Shown: positions 37,334 to 48,681 of the stretch, in pieces
Layout: every line of letters starts with the position of its first letter
How positions within the stretch are numbered: position 1 is the stretch's first letter
Assembly (NCBI RefSeq): GCF_003201285.1
Contig: NZ_QICS01000007.1
Span: forward strand, 124,001 to 188,000
DNA from: Lachnotalea glycerini
GTDB taxonomy: Bacteria; Bacillota; Clostridia; Lachnospirales; Lachnospiraceae
Direction: 5' to 3'
Length of the DNA: 64,000 nucleotides
Notes under the pieces: generated by a model
The model's database searches: none
Seen by the model: the letters and a program-made list of their open reading frames with translations, nothing else
Told to the model about the DNA's origin: nothing
Translations under genes and position numbers: made by a program

Positions 37334-39205
37334 CTAGTTTTCTGTATAAATAGCACCAAATGAACAATTTTCAATACATGCACCACATTTGATACACTTA
37401 TCACCATTGATGATAAATGGTTCTTTTACTTTTCCGCTAATTGCATTTACCGGGCAATTGCGTGCACATTTTGAACATCCTTTACATGCTTCTGGGTTTA
37501 TTTTATACTTAATCATCGCCTGACAAGTACCTGTCTTACAGCGTTTATCAACCACATGTTCAACATATTCTTCGCGGAAATTCTTTAGAGTACTAAGCAC
37601 CGGAAGTGCTGCACTTTTTCCTAAACCACATAGAGCTGTTGCGGTGATTGCTTCACCTAATTCCTCTAGCAAGTCCAAATCCTCTAACGTACCGTTGCCT
37701 GAAACGATACGTTCAAGTATTTCAAGCATACGCTTTGTGCCCTCGCGACAAGGTACACATTTACCACAGCTTTCATTCTGTGTAAAATTCATGAAGAATC
37801 TGGCTACCTCTACCATACAGGTATCTTCATCCATAACTACAAGACCACCCGATCCAATCATAGCCCCCAGCTTTTTCAAGGAATCGAAATCCAGCTTAAC
37901 ATCCAGATTGTTTGATACCAAACAGCCACCTGAAGGACCACCAATTTGCACTGCCTTAAACTCTGCACCGTTCTTGACTCCCCCGCCAATATCATATACG
38001 ATTTCTCGAAGTGTTGTCCCCATCGGCACTTCAATTAATCCTGTATTATTAACACTTCCCGTAATTGCAAACGCCTTAGTTCCCGGACTGCTCTCTGTTC
38101 CGATTCCCTGATACCATTTTGCCCCATTTGTAATAATCATAGAAACATTTGCATAGGTTTCCACATTATTTAATACCGTTGGTTTTGCAAAAAGCCCCTG
38201 TTCTACGGTTCTTGGAGGCTTTGTACGAGGCATACCTCTCTCACCTTCAATCGACGCCGTAAGAGCACTGCCTTCTCCACAAACGAATGCTCCTGCGCCA
38301 CGGTTGATATGTATACGAAAATTGAAGCCTGAGCCTAAAATATTATCACCTAACAGTCCACGCTGTTCTGCTTGCTCAATTGCAATCTTCAGGCGCTTAA
38401 TTGCAAGGGGATATTCCGCTCGTACATATATATAGCCTTCCTGCGCTCCTACTGCATAGGCAGCGATTGCCATCCCCTCAAGCATCTTATGAGGATCCCC
38501 TTCCATAACGCTTCGATCCATAAAGGCTCCCGGATCTCCCTCGTCACCATTACAGACTACATACCTTATCTTTTCAGGCTGGCTTGCTACCTGTTTCCAT
38601 TTATAACCAGTCTGAAAACCTCCGCCACCGCGTCCTCTTAGGTTTGCTTTTGTAATTTCATTGACTATGTCATTCGGTGACATTTCAAATAATGCCTTTT
38701 CTAGCGCTTCATAGCCGCCGGCCGCAATATATTCTTCTATGTCCTCTGCGTTAATCTGTCCACAGTTTTTAAGGACTAATCTTGTCTGCTTTGCATAAAA
38801 AGGAATATTCTCTTGTTCCTTATATATCATTTCATCCTGGTGATACATCAGGCGTTCTACTGGCTTCCCTTTTACAATTGTTGTATTGAAAATTTCTTCA
38901 CAGTCCTCTTCCTTTACTTTTATATAAAGATAATTCCAAGGCTCAATTCTTACCAATGGACCCATTTCACAAAAACCATGACAACCACTTTCATGCACTC
39001 CAACATGTGCTGCTTCTTCTCCAAATTCTAAAGTAACACCTTCTACTCCTTTGGCCATTTCCTTCAATTTTTTATATATTTTATCTGAACCACCAGCCAG
39101 ACAGCCGGTACCTGCACAAATCAAGATGCGGCAATTTTCCTTTTTTATTTTATTAATTGCCGAGGCTCTTGCTGACTTAAGATTTTCTCTTGTTTCTAAT
39201 CTCAT
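37334..39205 (-). CDS. hydB: Bifurcating hydrogenase flavoprotein subunit, HydB (NuoF-like)
   Basis: This is a 623-residue NADH-binding subunit. A thioredoxin-like [2Fe-2S] domain (LICAGTGCLAGG) comes first, then a NuoF core with the FMN/NADH sites RGRGGGGFQTGYKW and NGDEGDPGAFMDRSVMEGDP. The [4Fe-4S] motif ESCGKCVPCREGT is followed by a C-terminal two-cluster ferredoxin (CKGCSKCARNCPVNA, CIKCGACIENCSFGA). This domain order matches HydB of trimeric bifurcating hydrogenases. The start overlaps the hydC stop by 4 bases (ATGA), so translation is coupled. Confidence 0.95.
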   Translation of the reverse strand: MRLETRENLKSARASAINKIKKENCRILICAGTGCLAGGSDKIYKKLKEMAKGVEGVTLEFGEEAAHVGVHESGCHGFCEMGPLVRIEPWNYLYIKVKEEDCEEIFNTTIVKGKPVERLMYHQDEMIYKEQENIPFYAKQTRLVLKNCGQINAEDIEEYIAAGGYEALEKALFEMSPNDIVNEITKANLRGRGGGGFQTGYKWKQVASQPEKIRYVVCNGDEGDPGAFMDRSVMEGDPHKMLEGMAIAAYAVGAQEGYIYVRAEYPLAIKRLKIAIEQAEQRGLLGDNILGSGFNFRIHINRGAGAFVCGEGSALTASIEGERGMPRTKPPRTVEQGLFAKPTVLNNVETYANVSMIITNGAKWYQGIGTESSPGTKAFAITGSVNNTGLIEVPMGTTLREIVYDIGGGVKNGAEFKAVQIGGPSGGCLVSNNLDVKLDFDSLKKLGAMIGSGGLVVMDEDTCMVEVARFFMNFTQNESCGKCVPCREGTKRMLEILERIVSGNGTLEDLDLLEELGEAITATALCGLGKSAALPVLSTLKNFREEYVEHVVDKRCKTGTCQAMIKYKINPEACKGCSKCARNCPVNAISGKVKEPFIINGDKCIKCGACIENCSFGAIYTEN

Positions 39206-39681
39206 GCCTTTTCACCTCTCAATTCTTTCATTAGTTCACTTACTTTTTCCGGTGTCATTGCTGGGTATACTTCATCATTTACAGTAAGTACAGGTGCAAG
39301 TCCACAGGCGCCTAAACAGGAAACTGTCTCTAGTGTAAACATCATATCGTCTGTTGTGTGTTTTTCCTTTGATAGTCCTAGTTCCTTATAGAGCCTGTCT
39401 AAAATCAACGAGGATTTCCTTACGTGACAGGCTGTACCATCGCAAACACGAATCACATATTTTCCTTTTGCTTCAAAGGAAAAATTCTCATAAAATGTAG
39501 CCACACTATAGGCTTTAGCTTCGTTAATTCCTAGCTGCTTTGCAACATAACTTAATAATTCTGCTGGTAGATAGCGATAGTTTGCCTGAATATCCTGAAT
39601 AACAGGTATCAGAGCTTTTTGCGTTCTACCATGTTGTGCAATAATTTCATCTGCTTTGTTGTAATACGCTTGTTCTAACAT
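39202..39681 (-). CDS. hydC: Bifurcating hydrogenase small subunit, HydC (NuoE-like)
   Basis: This is a 159-residue thioredoxin-like [2Fe-2S] protein. The four cluster cysteines are in VCDGTACHVR and SCLGACGLAP. An N-terminal helical part (IPVIQDIQANYRYLP) is typical of NuoE. It is the first gene of hydCBA. GGAAGGAAGG precedes the ATG. Upstream, within 45-115 bases of the start, lies one copy of the 115-bp direct repeat, so the operon's promoter region borders the inserted island. Confidence 0.94.
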   Translation of the reverse strand: MLEQAYYNKADEIIAQHGRTQKALIPVIQDIQANYRYLPAELLSYVAKQLGINEAKAYSVATFYENFSFEAKGKYVIRVCDGTACHVRKSSLILDRLYKELGLSKEKHTTDDMMFTLETVSCLGACGLAPVLTVNDEVYPAMTPEKVSELMKELRGEKA

Positions 39682-39743
39682 GTTATACCTTCCTTCCTAA
39701 AATATACTTTATTATTCTACTATATTATCATATATAAATAAAG

Positions 39744-39757
39744 ACTTATCGATAAGT
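39744..39757. promoter_or_regulatory. 14-bp palindrome upstream of hydC
   Basis: ACTTATCGATAAGT is a perfect palindrome 63 bases before the hydC start. It also occurs at 41801-41814 in the other repeat copy. It could be an operator or a recombination site; it does not match the known Rex consensus. Confidence 0.4.
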
Positions 39758-39781
39758 TTTTATCGATTATTTAATTTAGTA

Positions 39782-39819
39782 CAAAAAAAGACAATCAAGT
39801 ACAAATTGCACCTGATTGT
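39782..39819 (-). terminator. Terminator, left repeat copy
   Basis: A 12-bp stem (two G-U pairs) with a 5-base loop is followed by seven T residues on the minus strand. It now serves the CPBP protease gene, about 120 bases downstream of its stop. Confidence 0.85.
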
Positions 39820-39938
39820 TCTTTTTTACAACAATTTTTTAACCCTTTAAATAGTTAGCAGTTTTCTTCACTTTTAAGAATATTAGTTAATCCTAATATT
39901 TCAGGATAATCAAAATCCTACCTCATGTATTGGAATTA

Positions 39939-40769
39939 TTATCTACTAATACGGTAAGTTTCATGTTGTGCTCCTTTACAATTTCTCTTTAAAAAAATCC
40001 AAATCAATATTCCTCCAATTAAAATCATGACACATGATATACCCATGATTCCTAGATAAAGATTGAAAGATACTTTCTCACTGGCTGAATTTACATTAGC
40101 GCTCTGATCTAAGAAGAAACTTTTTAATCCTATTACTATAATATTGTTTAACATATGAGCTAACATACTTGGAACAAGAGATTGATATTTAAATCTTATA
40201 ATAGCAAATAAGATGCCTACAATAAAAGAAGAAACAAAACCACCCAAATGTAATATTCCAAATATAAATGCACTAATCCCAATTGCTTTTTTTGTTCCCC
40301 ACTTCTTATGCATTCGCTCCAGTAAATATCCTCTGAATATAATTTCTTCACAAAATGGTGCTAAAAACACCCCCTCAAAAAAACTATAAAGAACTCCATC
40401 TGTTGAATTAAAATAGTTACCAACAGGCTCTGTAAAATCATTAAAATAAATTAGGTTAAAGACAAGAAAGCAAGTGATTCCTGTTCCTAACAATAGAGCA
40501 CCTCCATCCGAAAGCAGGATATCCTTAATTTCAAATCTTTTATTTTGAAAAAAGATAGTAACATGTTTCTCATTTTTTAAAAGATAAAATAATATTACCA
40601 ATAAAGGAATCAGATAACAACAAATATCCGATTGTACTTTGTACCAAACAGATTCATTCATATATTTTACAAAAAACAAGGAATCCAAAGGCAGAAGAAA
40701 TACAATGATAAATCCTGCCATAACAATTAATAAAAAAGACCTTATTTTTAAATTCGATAAAATTTCCAT
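39939..40769 (-). CDS. CPBP-family intramembrane metalloprotease (Abi-like)
   Basis: This 276-residue protein has about eight membrane helices and all three CPBP motifs: EEIIFRGYLLER (EExxxR), FGILHLGG (FxxxH) and HMLNNIIV (HxxxN). The family includes Rce1-like prenyl-protein proteases and bacteriocin maturation or immunity proteins of the PlnI/SkkI type. GAGG lies about 7 bases before the ATG. It lies downstream of a double-glycine-leader peptide gene and a 56-codon membrane peptide, inside the direct-repeat-bounded island. An immunity or self-protection role is a reasonable inference; a processing role is the alternative. Confidence 0.88.
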   Translation of the reverse strand: MEILSNLKIRSFLLIVMAGFIIVFLLPLDSLFFVKYMNESVWYKVQSDICCYLIPLLVILFYLLKNEKHVTIFFQNKRFEIKDILLSDGGALLLGTGITCFLVFNLIYFNDFTEPVGNYFNSTDGVLYSFFEGVFLAPFCEEIIFRGYLLERMHKKWGTKKAIGISAFIFGILHLGGFVSSFIVGILFAIIRFKYQSLVPSMLAHMLNNIIVIGLKSFFLDQSANVNSASEKVSFNLYLGIMGISCVMILIGGILIWIFLKRNCKGAQHETYRISR

Positions 40770-40837
40770 GTATTTTCCTCTATTATATATTAATGGAGAT
40801 GGATAATTAATCTTCCATCCCCAAGTTATTTATCATA

Positions 40838-41008
40838 TTATTCTTTATATTTTTTAATAATTTCTTCTATTTCTGTTATAAATAAATAACTTATAAAAAA
40901 AATGATAAAATCAATAAAGATATTTATTTTTACACTTAGTATCAACAAAATATAACTTGTAAACTTACTTAATACAAAACATAATATAAATTTAACCACA
41001 TTTTTCAT
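40838..41008 (-). CDS. 56-residue hydrophobic membrane peptide
   Basis: This is a short open frame of 56 codons: MKNVVKFILCFVLSKFTSYI at the start, then two hydrophobic stretches (about 5-26 and 29-45) and a charged tail EIEEIIKKYKE. Its ATG lies 2 bases after the stop of the double-glycine-leader peptide gene and has no good ribosome site of its own, so translation is probably coupled. Small two-helix proteins next to bacteriocin genes are often immunity proteins, but nothing in the sequence proves it. I recognise no family. Confidence 0.6.
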   Translation of the reverse strand: MKNVVKFILCFVLSKFTSYILLILSVKINIFIDFIIFFISYLFITEIEEIIKKYKE

Positions 41009-41010
41009 CT

Positions 41011-41286
41011 TTAATGAGGTATTGATTGACTAAAAGTCTTATAATATGCAGTTGCTTTCGTAGCATCTGTAGGCTCTAACCCTTTCACAAAAGAATCCCA
41101 TATAGCTTTTCTATGTTCCCATAAATAATCAACACCTTTTGCAATTATATAATTTGCAATAAATTCGACTATTTTTTTTGTTATCTTTGCCTTAAAACCT
41201 CCACCTTCAACTTCCATCATCTCTTCTTCCGTCAATAATACTGCATTATCTGGAATTATAAAATTTTCATTTGCTCTTTTGAACAT
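41011..41286 (-). CDS. Double-glycine-leader bacteriocin-like peptide precursor
   Basis: This is a 91-residue precursor. The leader (residues 1-29 or 1-30) contains LTEEEMMEVEGGG, which fits the L-(S/T)-x-x-E-(L/M)-x-x-(I/V)-x-G-G signal cut by C39-peptidase ABC exporters. The mature part of about 61-62 residues is basic near its start (FKAKITKKIVEFI), has an amphipathic helix, a WEHRKAIWDSF stretch, and no cysteine. This suggests an unmodified class II bacteriocin or signalling peptide. AAGGAGG lies 6 bases before the ATG. It heads the minus-strand cassette with the 56-residue membrane peptide and the CPBP protease. No C39-type exporter is in the window, so secretion would need one encoded elsewhere. 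Confidence 0.75.
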   Translation of the reverse strand: MFKRANENFIIPDNAVLLTEEEMMEVEGGGFKAKITKKIVEFIANYIIAKGVDYLWEHRKAIWDSFVKGLEPTDATKATAYYKTFSQSIPH

Positions 41287-41381
41287 TATAATCCTCCTTA
41301 TTGCTTTATTTACATAAAAATAATTTAAGTATTTATATTATAAATCTTTTTTCAATATGTTTCAACTATTCTTTTAGTCAG

Positions 41382-41684
41382 TCATCACGGGTTCGTAGTT
41401 CCCAAATCGAACGTGCAAAAAAACTAATCGAATCAAGACCTAAAGATGTGAAAAAACATAATCAAAATGACTATAAACGTCTTATTAAAACAACTGGAGT
41501 CACCCAAGATGATGCTACAGAAATATCAAAAATCAAACATAAGCGGTGGGAAATCGAAGAATGTTTTAGAATTATGAAAACAGATTTTACAGATGCACTT
41601 CATGACGTATTTTGCTTTCATACAGACTATCAGATTGTTAGTACAAAACAGATGAAAAAAATTTTTAAGGATACAAAAAAATAA
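41382..41684 (+). pseudogene. Decayed IS4/IS1634-like transposase
   Basis: This is an in-frame remnant of about 100 codons. It contains SQIERAKKLIES, then RPKDVKKHNQNDYKRLIKTTGVT, then KHKRWEIEECFRIMKTDF (the conserved region around the catalytic glutamate), then the C-terminal DALHDVFCFHTDYQIVSTKQMKKI. Compared with full IS1634-type transposases, the N-terminal half and two inner blocks are missing, so it cannot be active. It lies head-to-head with the peptide gene within the direct-repeat-bounded island and may mark how the island arrived. Confidence 0.75.
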
Positions 41685-41713
41685 AAACATTACTCACTTT
41701 TTATGAGAATTAT

Positions 41714-41755
41714 AAAAGGCTGTAATCCAGTAAATACAGTGGATTCCAGCCTTTT
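41714..41755 (+). terminator. Terminator after the transposase remnant
   Basis: AAAAGGCTG-T-AATCCA pairs with TGGATT-C-CAGCCTTTT (one mismatch) and a short T-run follows on the plus strand. Confidence 0.75.
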
Positions 41756-41780
41756 TAACGTTACAACTGTCAAACATGAG

Positions 41781-45165
<3,385 letters not shown>

Positions 45166-45231
45166 ATCTTGTCCTCCTTAAATTTTATATTCATATAAAA
45201 AGGCGTCGACTTTCCTCTTTACAAATATCAA

Positions 45232-45302
45232 TTTAAAAATACCTAAATCAAATACAAGTATTTGCTATTTATGCTAACTTAACTTGCCTTGGTTTAGGTA
45301 TT
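45232..45302 (-). terminator. Regulated terminator before bglP
   Basis: AATACCTAAA and TTTAGGTATT form the core stem, with a T-run after it on the minus strand. Its left arm overlaps the antiterminator at 45291-45322, as expected for BglG/LicT control. Confidence 0.75.
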
Positions 45303-45322
45303 GCCCATAATGGTTACAATCC
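45291..45322 (-). promoter_or_regulatory. Ribonucleic antiterminator (RAT) before bglP
   Basis: On the minus strand GGATTGTAACC, GGGCAATACC and AAACC follow the LicT/BglG RAT pattern (GGATTGT-TAC...GGCA...ACC). It overlaps the left arm of the following terminator, so binding of the antiterminator protein would prevent termination. Confidence 0.78.
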
Positions 45323-45326
45323 ACTT

Positions 45327-46172
45327 CTATTTCTCTTTCTCTCGTTCTGCAACGCGATTAATATGAAGCATAAAATATATCATTTCTTCTTGCGATATCA
45401 CTACATTAAATTTATTAATAAAATACTTCTTGACTTTGTCAGCACAAGCTTTTGCCTGTGGTATTTTATCTTTCACCTGTTCGTATAAAAAATCATCTTC
45501 TGATGCTAGTATTTCATTACTAATCAGCCTTCTTGCAAAATAGCGGATATGAGTGATAAAACGACTGTAATTAAGAGTATCTTCATCTAGATCAATTTGA
45601 TAATGATATTTTACAATGTTTAATACATCATTTACAATTTCTGTTATCATCATTGTTAATTGAATATCCTCTCCATCCTGTTGTGCATTAATAAAATGAA
45701 GTGCTATAAATCCAATTTCATCTTCTGATAAATAGATTTTTTCATAATACTCAATAAGAGTTAATGCATTTTTTGCAGCTGCATATTCTTTGGGATAGTA
45801 CTTTCGTATTTCCCATAGCAATGCATTTTTCATCAACATTCCAGATTTATATCTGGAAATTGTATAACTAATGTGATCAGTCAATCCAATATAGATACTG
45901 TCATGAAATTTTACATTCAATTCTTTCTGTGCTTGAACAATAATCTTTTCTACTAATTCAACATGGTTTAAAGGAACCTCTTTTAACAAACTGATAAATT
46001 TAGAGGACATTTCAGGCGATTGAAAAACAAACGTTTTATCTATTTTATCTTCATCAACTATGCTTCCCGTCAACTTTTTAAAAGCGATTCCTTTCCCCAA
46101 CAATATCAATTCTGACATTTTGTCATCTTCAGCTAAGATTATATTATTATTGAATATCTTTTTAATTCGCAA
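45327..46172 (-). CDS. bglG: Transcriptional antiterminator, BglG/LicT family
   Basis: This is a protein of about 281 residues with an RNA-binding CAT domain (1-60: RIKKIFNNNIILAEDD, LLGKGIAFKK) and two PRD domains with phosphorylatable histidines (NHVELVEKI, DHISYTISRYK, IALHFINAQ, HIRYFARRL, FMLHINRV). It binds RAT hairpins and prevents termination when its substrate is present. I prefer the TTG at 46172: AAGGAG lies 6 bases upstream, and the product then begins like other family members. The ATG at 46178 directly abuts the ribosome site. It is first in bglG-bglP-bglA and flanked by RATs on both sides. Confidence 0.92.
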   Translation of the reverse strand: MRIKKIFNNNIILAEDDKMSELILLGKGIAFKKLTGSIVDEDKIDKTFVFQSPEMSSKFISLLKEVPLNHVELVEKIIVQAQKELNVKFHDSIYIGLTDHISYTISRYKSGMLMKNALLWEIRKYYPKEYAAAKNALTLIEYYEKIYLSEDEIGFIALHFINAQQDGEDIQLTMMITEIVNDVLNIVKYHYQIDLDEDTLNYSRFITHIRYFARRLISNEILASEDDFLYEQVKDKIPQAKACADKVKKYFINKFNVVISQEEMIYFMLHINRVAEREKEK

Positions 46173-46202
46173 ACACATCTCCTTGATCTACCCTCCTTGC
46201 AT

Positions 46203-46258
46203 AAAAAAACACCTAAACTAATTCAGAACTTGTTTATGTTCTATCTAGTTCAGGTGTT
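46203..46258 (-). terminator. Regulated terminator before bglG
   Basis: AACACCTGAACTA pairs with TAGTTTAGGTGTT (one G-U pair) and seven T residues follow on the minus strand. Its left arm overlaps the RAT at 46253-46280. Confidence 0.88.
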
Positions 46259-46280
46259 GCCTGCTTAACAGTTACAATCC
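46253..46280 (-). promoter_or_regulatory. Ribonucleic antiterminator (RAT) before bglG
   Basis: On the minus strand GGATTGTAACTG and GCAGGCAACACC match the BglG/LicT RAT consensus closely, within the leader downstream of the promoter. Confidence 0.88.
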
Positions 46281-46293
46281 TTTTATATAATTT

Positions 46294-46323
46294 ATTATAG
46301 CATAATCCATTTGTCTTTATCAA
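46294..46323 (-). promoter_or_regulatory. Promoter of the bgl operon
   Basis: On the minus strand TTGATA (46318-46323) and TATAAT (46294-46299) are 18 bases apart, placed just before the first RAT. Confidence 0.8.
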
Positions 46324-46474
46324 TAGTGCATATTAATGTATTTTTCTCATGCTTTTTATGCATATTCACTGTTAAAAGCTAATTTAAAATAACCATTCTT
46401 CAATTTAAATATATATTGTTACGTAAATTCCTAAGTTACAGATATGGAAGCATGCAGCCTAACTCCTTCTATTT

Positions 46475-47803
46475 TCATTCTCCCCCGGGCACTTTAAATG
46501 CAATTGAGCCTATACTGGTCTGATGACTGTGTATCTTTATTTTTACCCCAGTACCAAACGCTTCAAAATCATAGAAAATTTTATCATCCAATGCCCTAAT
46601 TTCTCCGCTTAAATCTGGAATTACTACTTCAAATGCCCCTTGTGGAACTTTATCAAGCATAACATATAAATCCTTTTTCTTTTTTGTATAATGAATCTGT
46701 ACACCACTCTCATCAATGGCAGACTCTCGTTTACTGCATCTAGTTCCATAAATTGCTTCTCCATTTACTGCAAGCCATTGACCAATTGAAAGCAATCTTT
46801 TTTCCTGCTCTTTTGGTATGGTTCCATCTGCTTTTGGTCCAATGTTCAACAAGAGATTCCCATTATTTGACACTGTACTTACCAATAAGCTGATAGTATC
46901 CTCAACACTCATTATTTTATCATCTTCTTCTATCGCATTGTAACCGAAAGATAAGCCCATGCCACGATTCATTTCCCACTTTTCCATACGGTTTGACTCT
47001 CCATATTTGTATTCCATTGTTCTAAAATCATGATAAAGTCCATTGAATCTGTCATTTACCACACCCTCTTCAACGTTATTATAATAATGTGACAATAAAT
47101 AGGGTAAATTCTGTTCTCCTTGTTTTGGCCAGCCAATGTCATTCCAAAATACAGAGGGTTTATAATTATCAATTAGTTCACAAGATTGATTATATGCATA
47201 ATCTGCATATTCATAGGTAGGACAAGCCTTGTTGAAATTATCATTTTGTTCAATAATTGGATCATGGGCAAATCTCCAATCAAGAATGCCAGAGTAATAT
47301 AAGCCCATTTTCATTCCCTGTGCTCTTACCGCATTTGTTAAATCTCCTACCAGATCGCGTTTCGGACCTTTCTTCATTGCATTATAGTCCGTGTACTTAC
47401 TTGGAAACAAGCAAAATCCATCATGATGCTTTGTAACCATTACCACGTATGCTGCTCCTGCTTTCCTGAATAATTCTGCCCACTTATCTGGTTTATAATT
47501 ATCAACTTTCCACATTGACACAAAATCTTCATATTTAAAATCTATACCATATGTCTTTATATGATGTTCATAGGTTGGTCCTCTTCCGACGTTTACAGAA
47601 TTAAAATACCATTCTGCATAAGGGTTATTCGCATACCAATTTTCGTCAATTGGAACTTCTCCTAATTGCCATGTTATTGGAGCATATGCCGGTACAGAAT
47701 ATAAACCCCAATGAATAAAAATTCCAAATTTGCAATCATGATACCACGCAGGAACTTCATGTGAGTTAAGTGATTCCCACGTTCCATTATATTGTTTTTT
47801 CAT
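46475..47803 (-). CDS. Alpha-L-fucosidase, GH29, cytosolic
   Basis: This is a 442-residue GH29 enzyme without a signal peptide. FGIFIHWGLYSVPAY, VTKHHDGFCLFPSKYTDYN and the nucleophile motif SVFWNDIGWP (Asp222) are conserved. NGNLLLNIGPKADGTIP ends the catalytic barrel, and a short C-terminal beta domain follows. It lies 56 bases after the second permease gene of a CUT1-type ABC importer, suggesting that a fucosylated oligosaccharide (for example from xyloglucan or host glycans) is imported and then trimmed. GGAGGAG precedes the ATG. Confidence 0.92.
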   Translation of the reverse strand: MKKQYNGTWESLNSHEVPAWYHDCKFGIFIHWGLYSVPAYAPITWQLGEVPIDENWYANNPYAEWYFNSVNVGRGPTYEHHIKTYGIDFKYEDFVSMWKVDNYKPDKWAELFRKAGAAYVVMVTKHHDGFCLFPSKYTDYNAMKKGPKRDLVGDLTNAVRAQGMKMGLYYSGILDWRFAHDPIIEQNDNFNKACPTYEYADYAYNQSCELIDNYKPSVFWNDIGWPKQGEQNLPYLLSHYYNNVEEGVVNDRFNGLYHDFRTMEYKYGESNRMEKWEMNRGMGLSFGYNAIEEDDKIMSVEDTISLLVSTVSNNGNLLLNIGPKADGTIPKEQEKRLLSIGQWLAVNGEAIYGTRCSKRESAIDESGVQIHYTKKKKDLYVMLDKVPQGAFEVVIPDLSGEIRALDDKIFYDFEAFGTGVKIKIHSHQTSIGSIAFKVPGGE

Positions 47804-47859
47804 TCTTGTCTCTCCTCCAAAATTACGTTAGATCAATTCCTATTTCTTTATCTTCATAC

Positions 47860-48681
47860 TCAACCTTTAACAGCTCCCGCAGTCATACCAGCTATAATAT
47901 ATTTTTGTGCAAATATATATACTAAAACAACTGGAATGGAAACCATAACTACATCTGCACAGACCAGATTCCAGCTTCTGCTGTATTGTCCAAAAAAGTT
48001 ATATACAGATAATGGTAATGTCCACTTACTAGAAGAATTAAGTAAATACATAGGTATCTGTAATTCATTCCAAACCCACATAAAATTTAATACCCCTGTT
48101 GTTGCAATAACAGGTTTTAATAATGGAAGAATTGTCTTTGTAAATAGCTTAAACCCTATTGCTCCATCTACCACTGCGGCCTCATCCAGCTCTCTTGGTA
48201 TTTCTTTAATAAAACTGCTAAACATCATAACTGAAAATGGCATATATAACGCACTGTATACAAGCACTAAGCCAATACGTGAACCATATAAATGAACCCC
48301 CCTTAACAGTTGAATAGTAGGTAGTGCTGCAAATGGTGCAATAATTCCAAATGAAATTACTTTATACATAATTCTACATTCTTTAGTGTCTCTTCTTGTC
48401 AATACATAGCTTAATATGGAAGAAAAAATCAAAATCAGCAATACGCCTAAGCCAGTAATAAAAATACTATTACCAAAGCTTTGTAAAAAATTATTATCAA
48501 ACACGGTCATATAGTTGGCGAATTGCCAATTTGTCGGTAAGGAAGCATTCAGATAGCTCGCTTCTCCTTTTGTTTTAAAGGAAGTCATAACTACCATAAG
48601 AATTGGATAAATGGTAACAATACTTAATATCCACAGAATAAATTCCAGTAATATATTGATACTTTTGGTTTTTTTACTCAT
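47860..48681 (-). CDS. Sugar ABC transporter permease, MalG-like
   Basis: This is a 273-residue permease with about six helices. Its coupling loop reads EIPRELDEAAVVDGAIGFKLFTKTILP. I start it at the ATG at 48681, preceded by GGTGGGAG; this overlaps the stop of the first permease by 4 bases (ATGA). The GTG at 48696 is part of that ribosome site. It belongs to the fucosidase importer. Confidence 0.9.
   Translation of the reverse strand: MSKKTKSINILLEFILWILSIVTIYPILMVVMTSFKTKGEASYLNASLPTNWQFANYMTVFDNNFLQSFGNSIFITGLGVLLILIFSSILSYVLTRRDTKECRIMYKVISFGIIAPFAALPTIQLLRGVHLYGSRIGLVLVYSALYMPFSVMMFSSFIKEIPRELDEAAVVDGAIGFKLFTKTILPLLKPVIATTGVLNFMWVWNELQIPMYLLNSSSKWTLPLSVYNFFGQYSRSWNLVCADVVMVSIPVVLVYIFAQKYIIAGMTAGAVKG

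Larger units (their letters stand above)
39724..39838. repeat. 115-bp direct repeat, left copy
   Basis: It matches 41781-41895 at a constant offset of 2057 bases, with four mismatches (39729, 39739, 39743, 39765) by my alignment. It includes the perfect palindrome ACTTATCGATAAGT, a minus-strand terminator, and the last two sense codons and stop of the bglA gene copied out of context. Confidence 0.93.
46173..46474. other. 302-bp intergenic region, bgl control region
   Basis: It holds the bgl promoter, a RAT and a terminator on the minus strand (listed separately). The remaining part, 46324-46474, is AT-rich without a clear feature. Confidence 0.7.

Noticed and set aside
39690-39790. Possible Rex (NADH-sensing) operator before hydC
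   Set aside because: The palindrome ACTTATCGATAAGT does not fit the TTGTTAA-N4-TTAACAA pattern, and it also occurs at the end of bglA.
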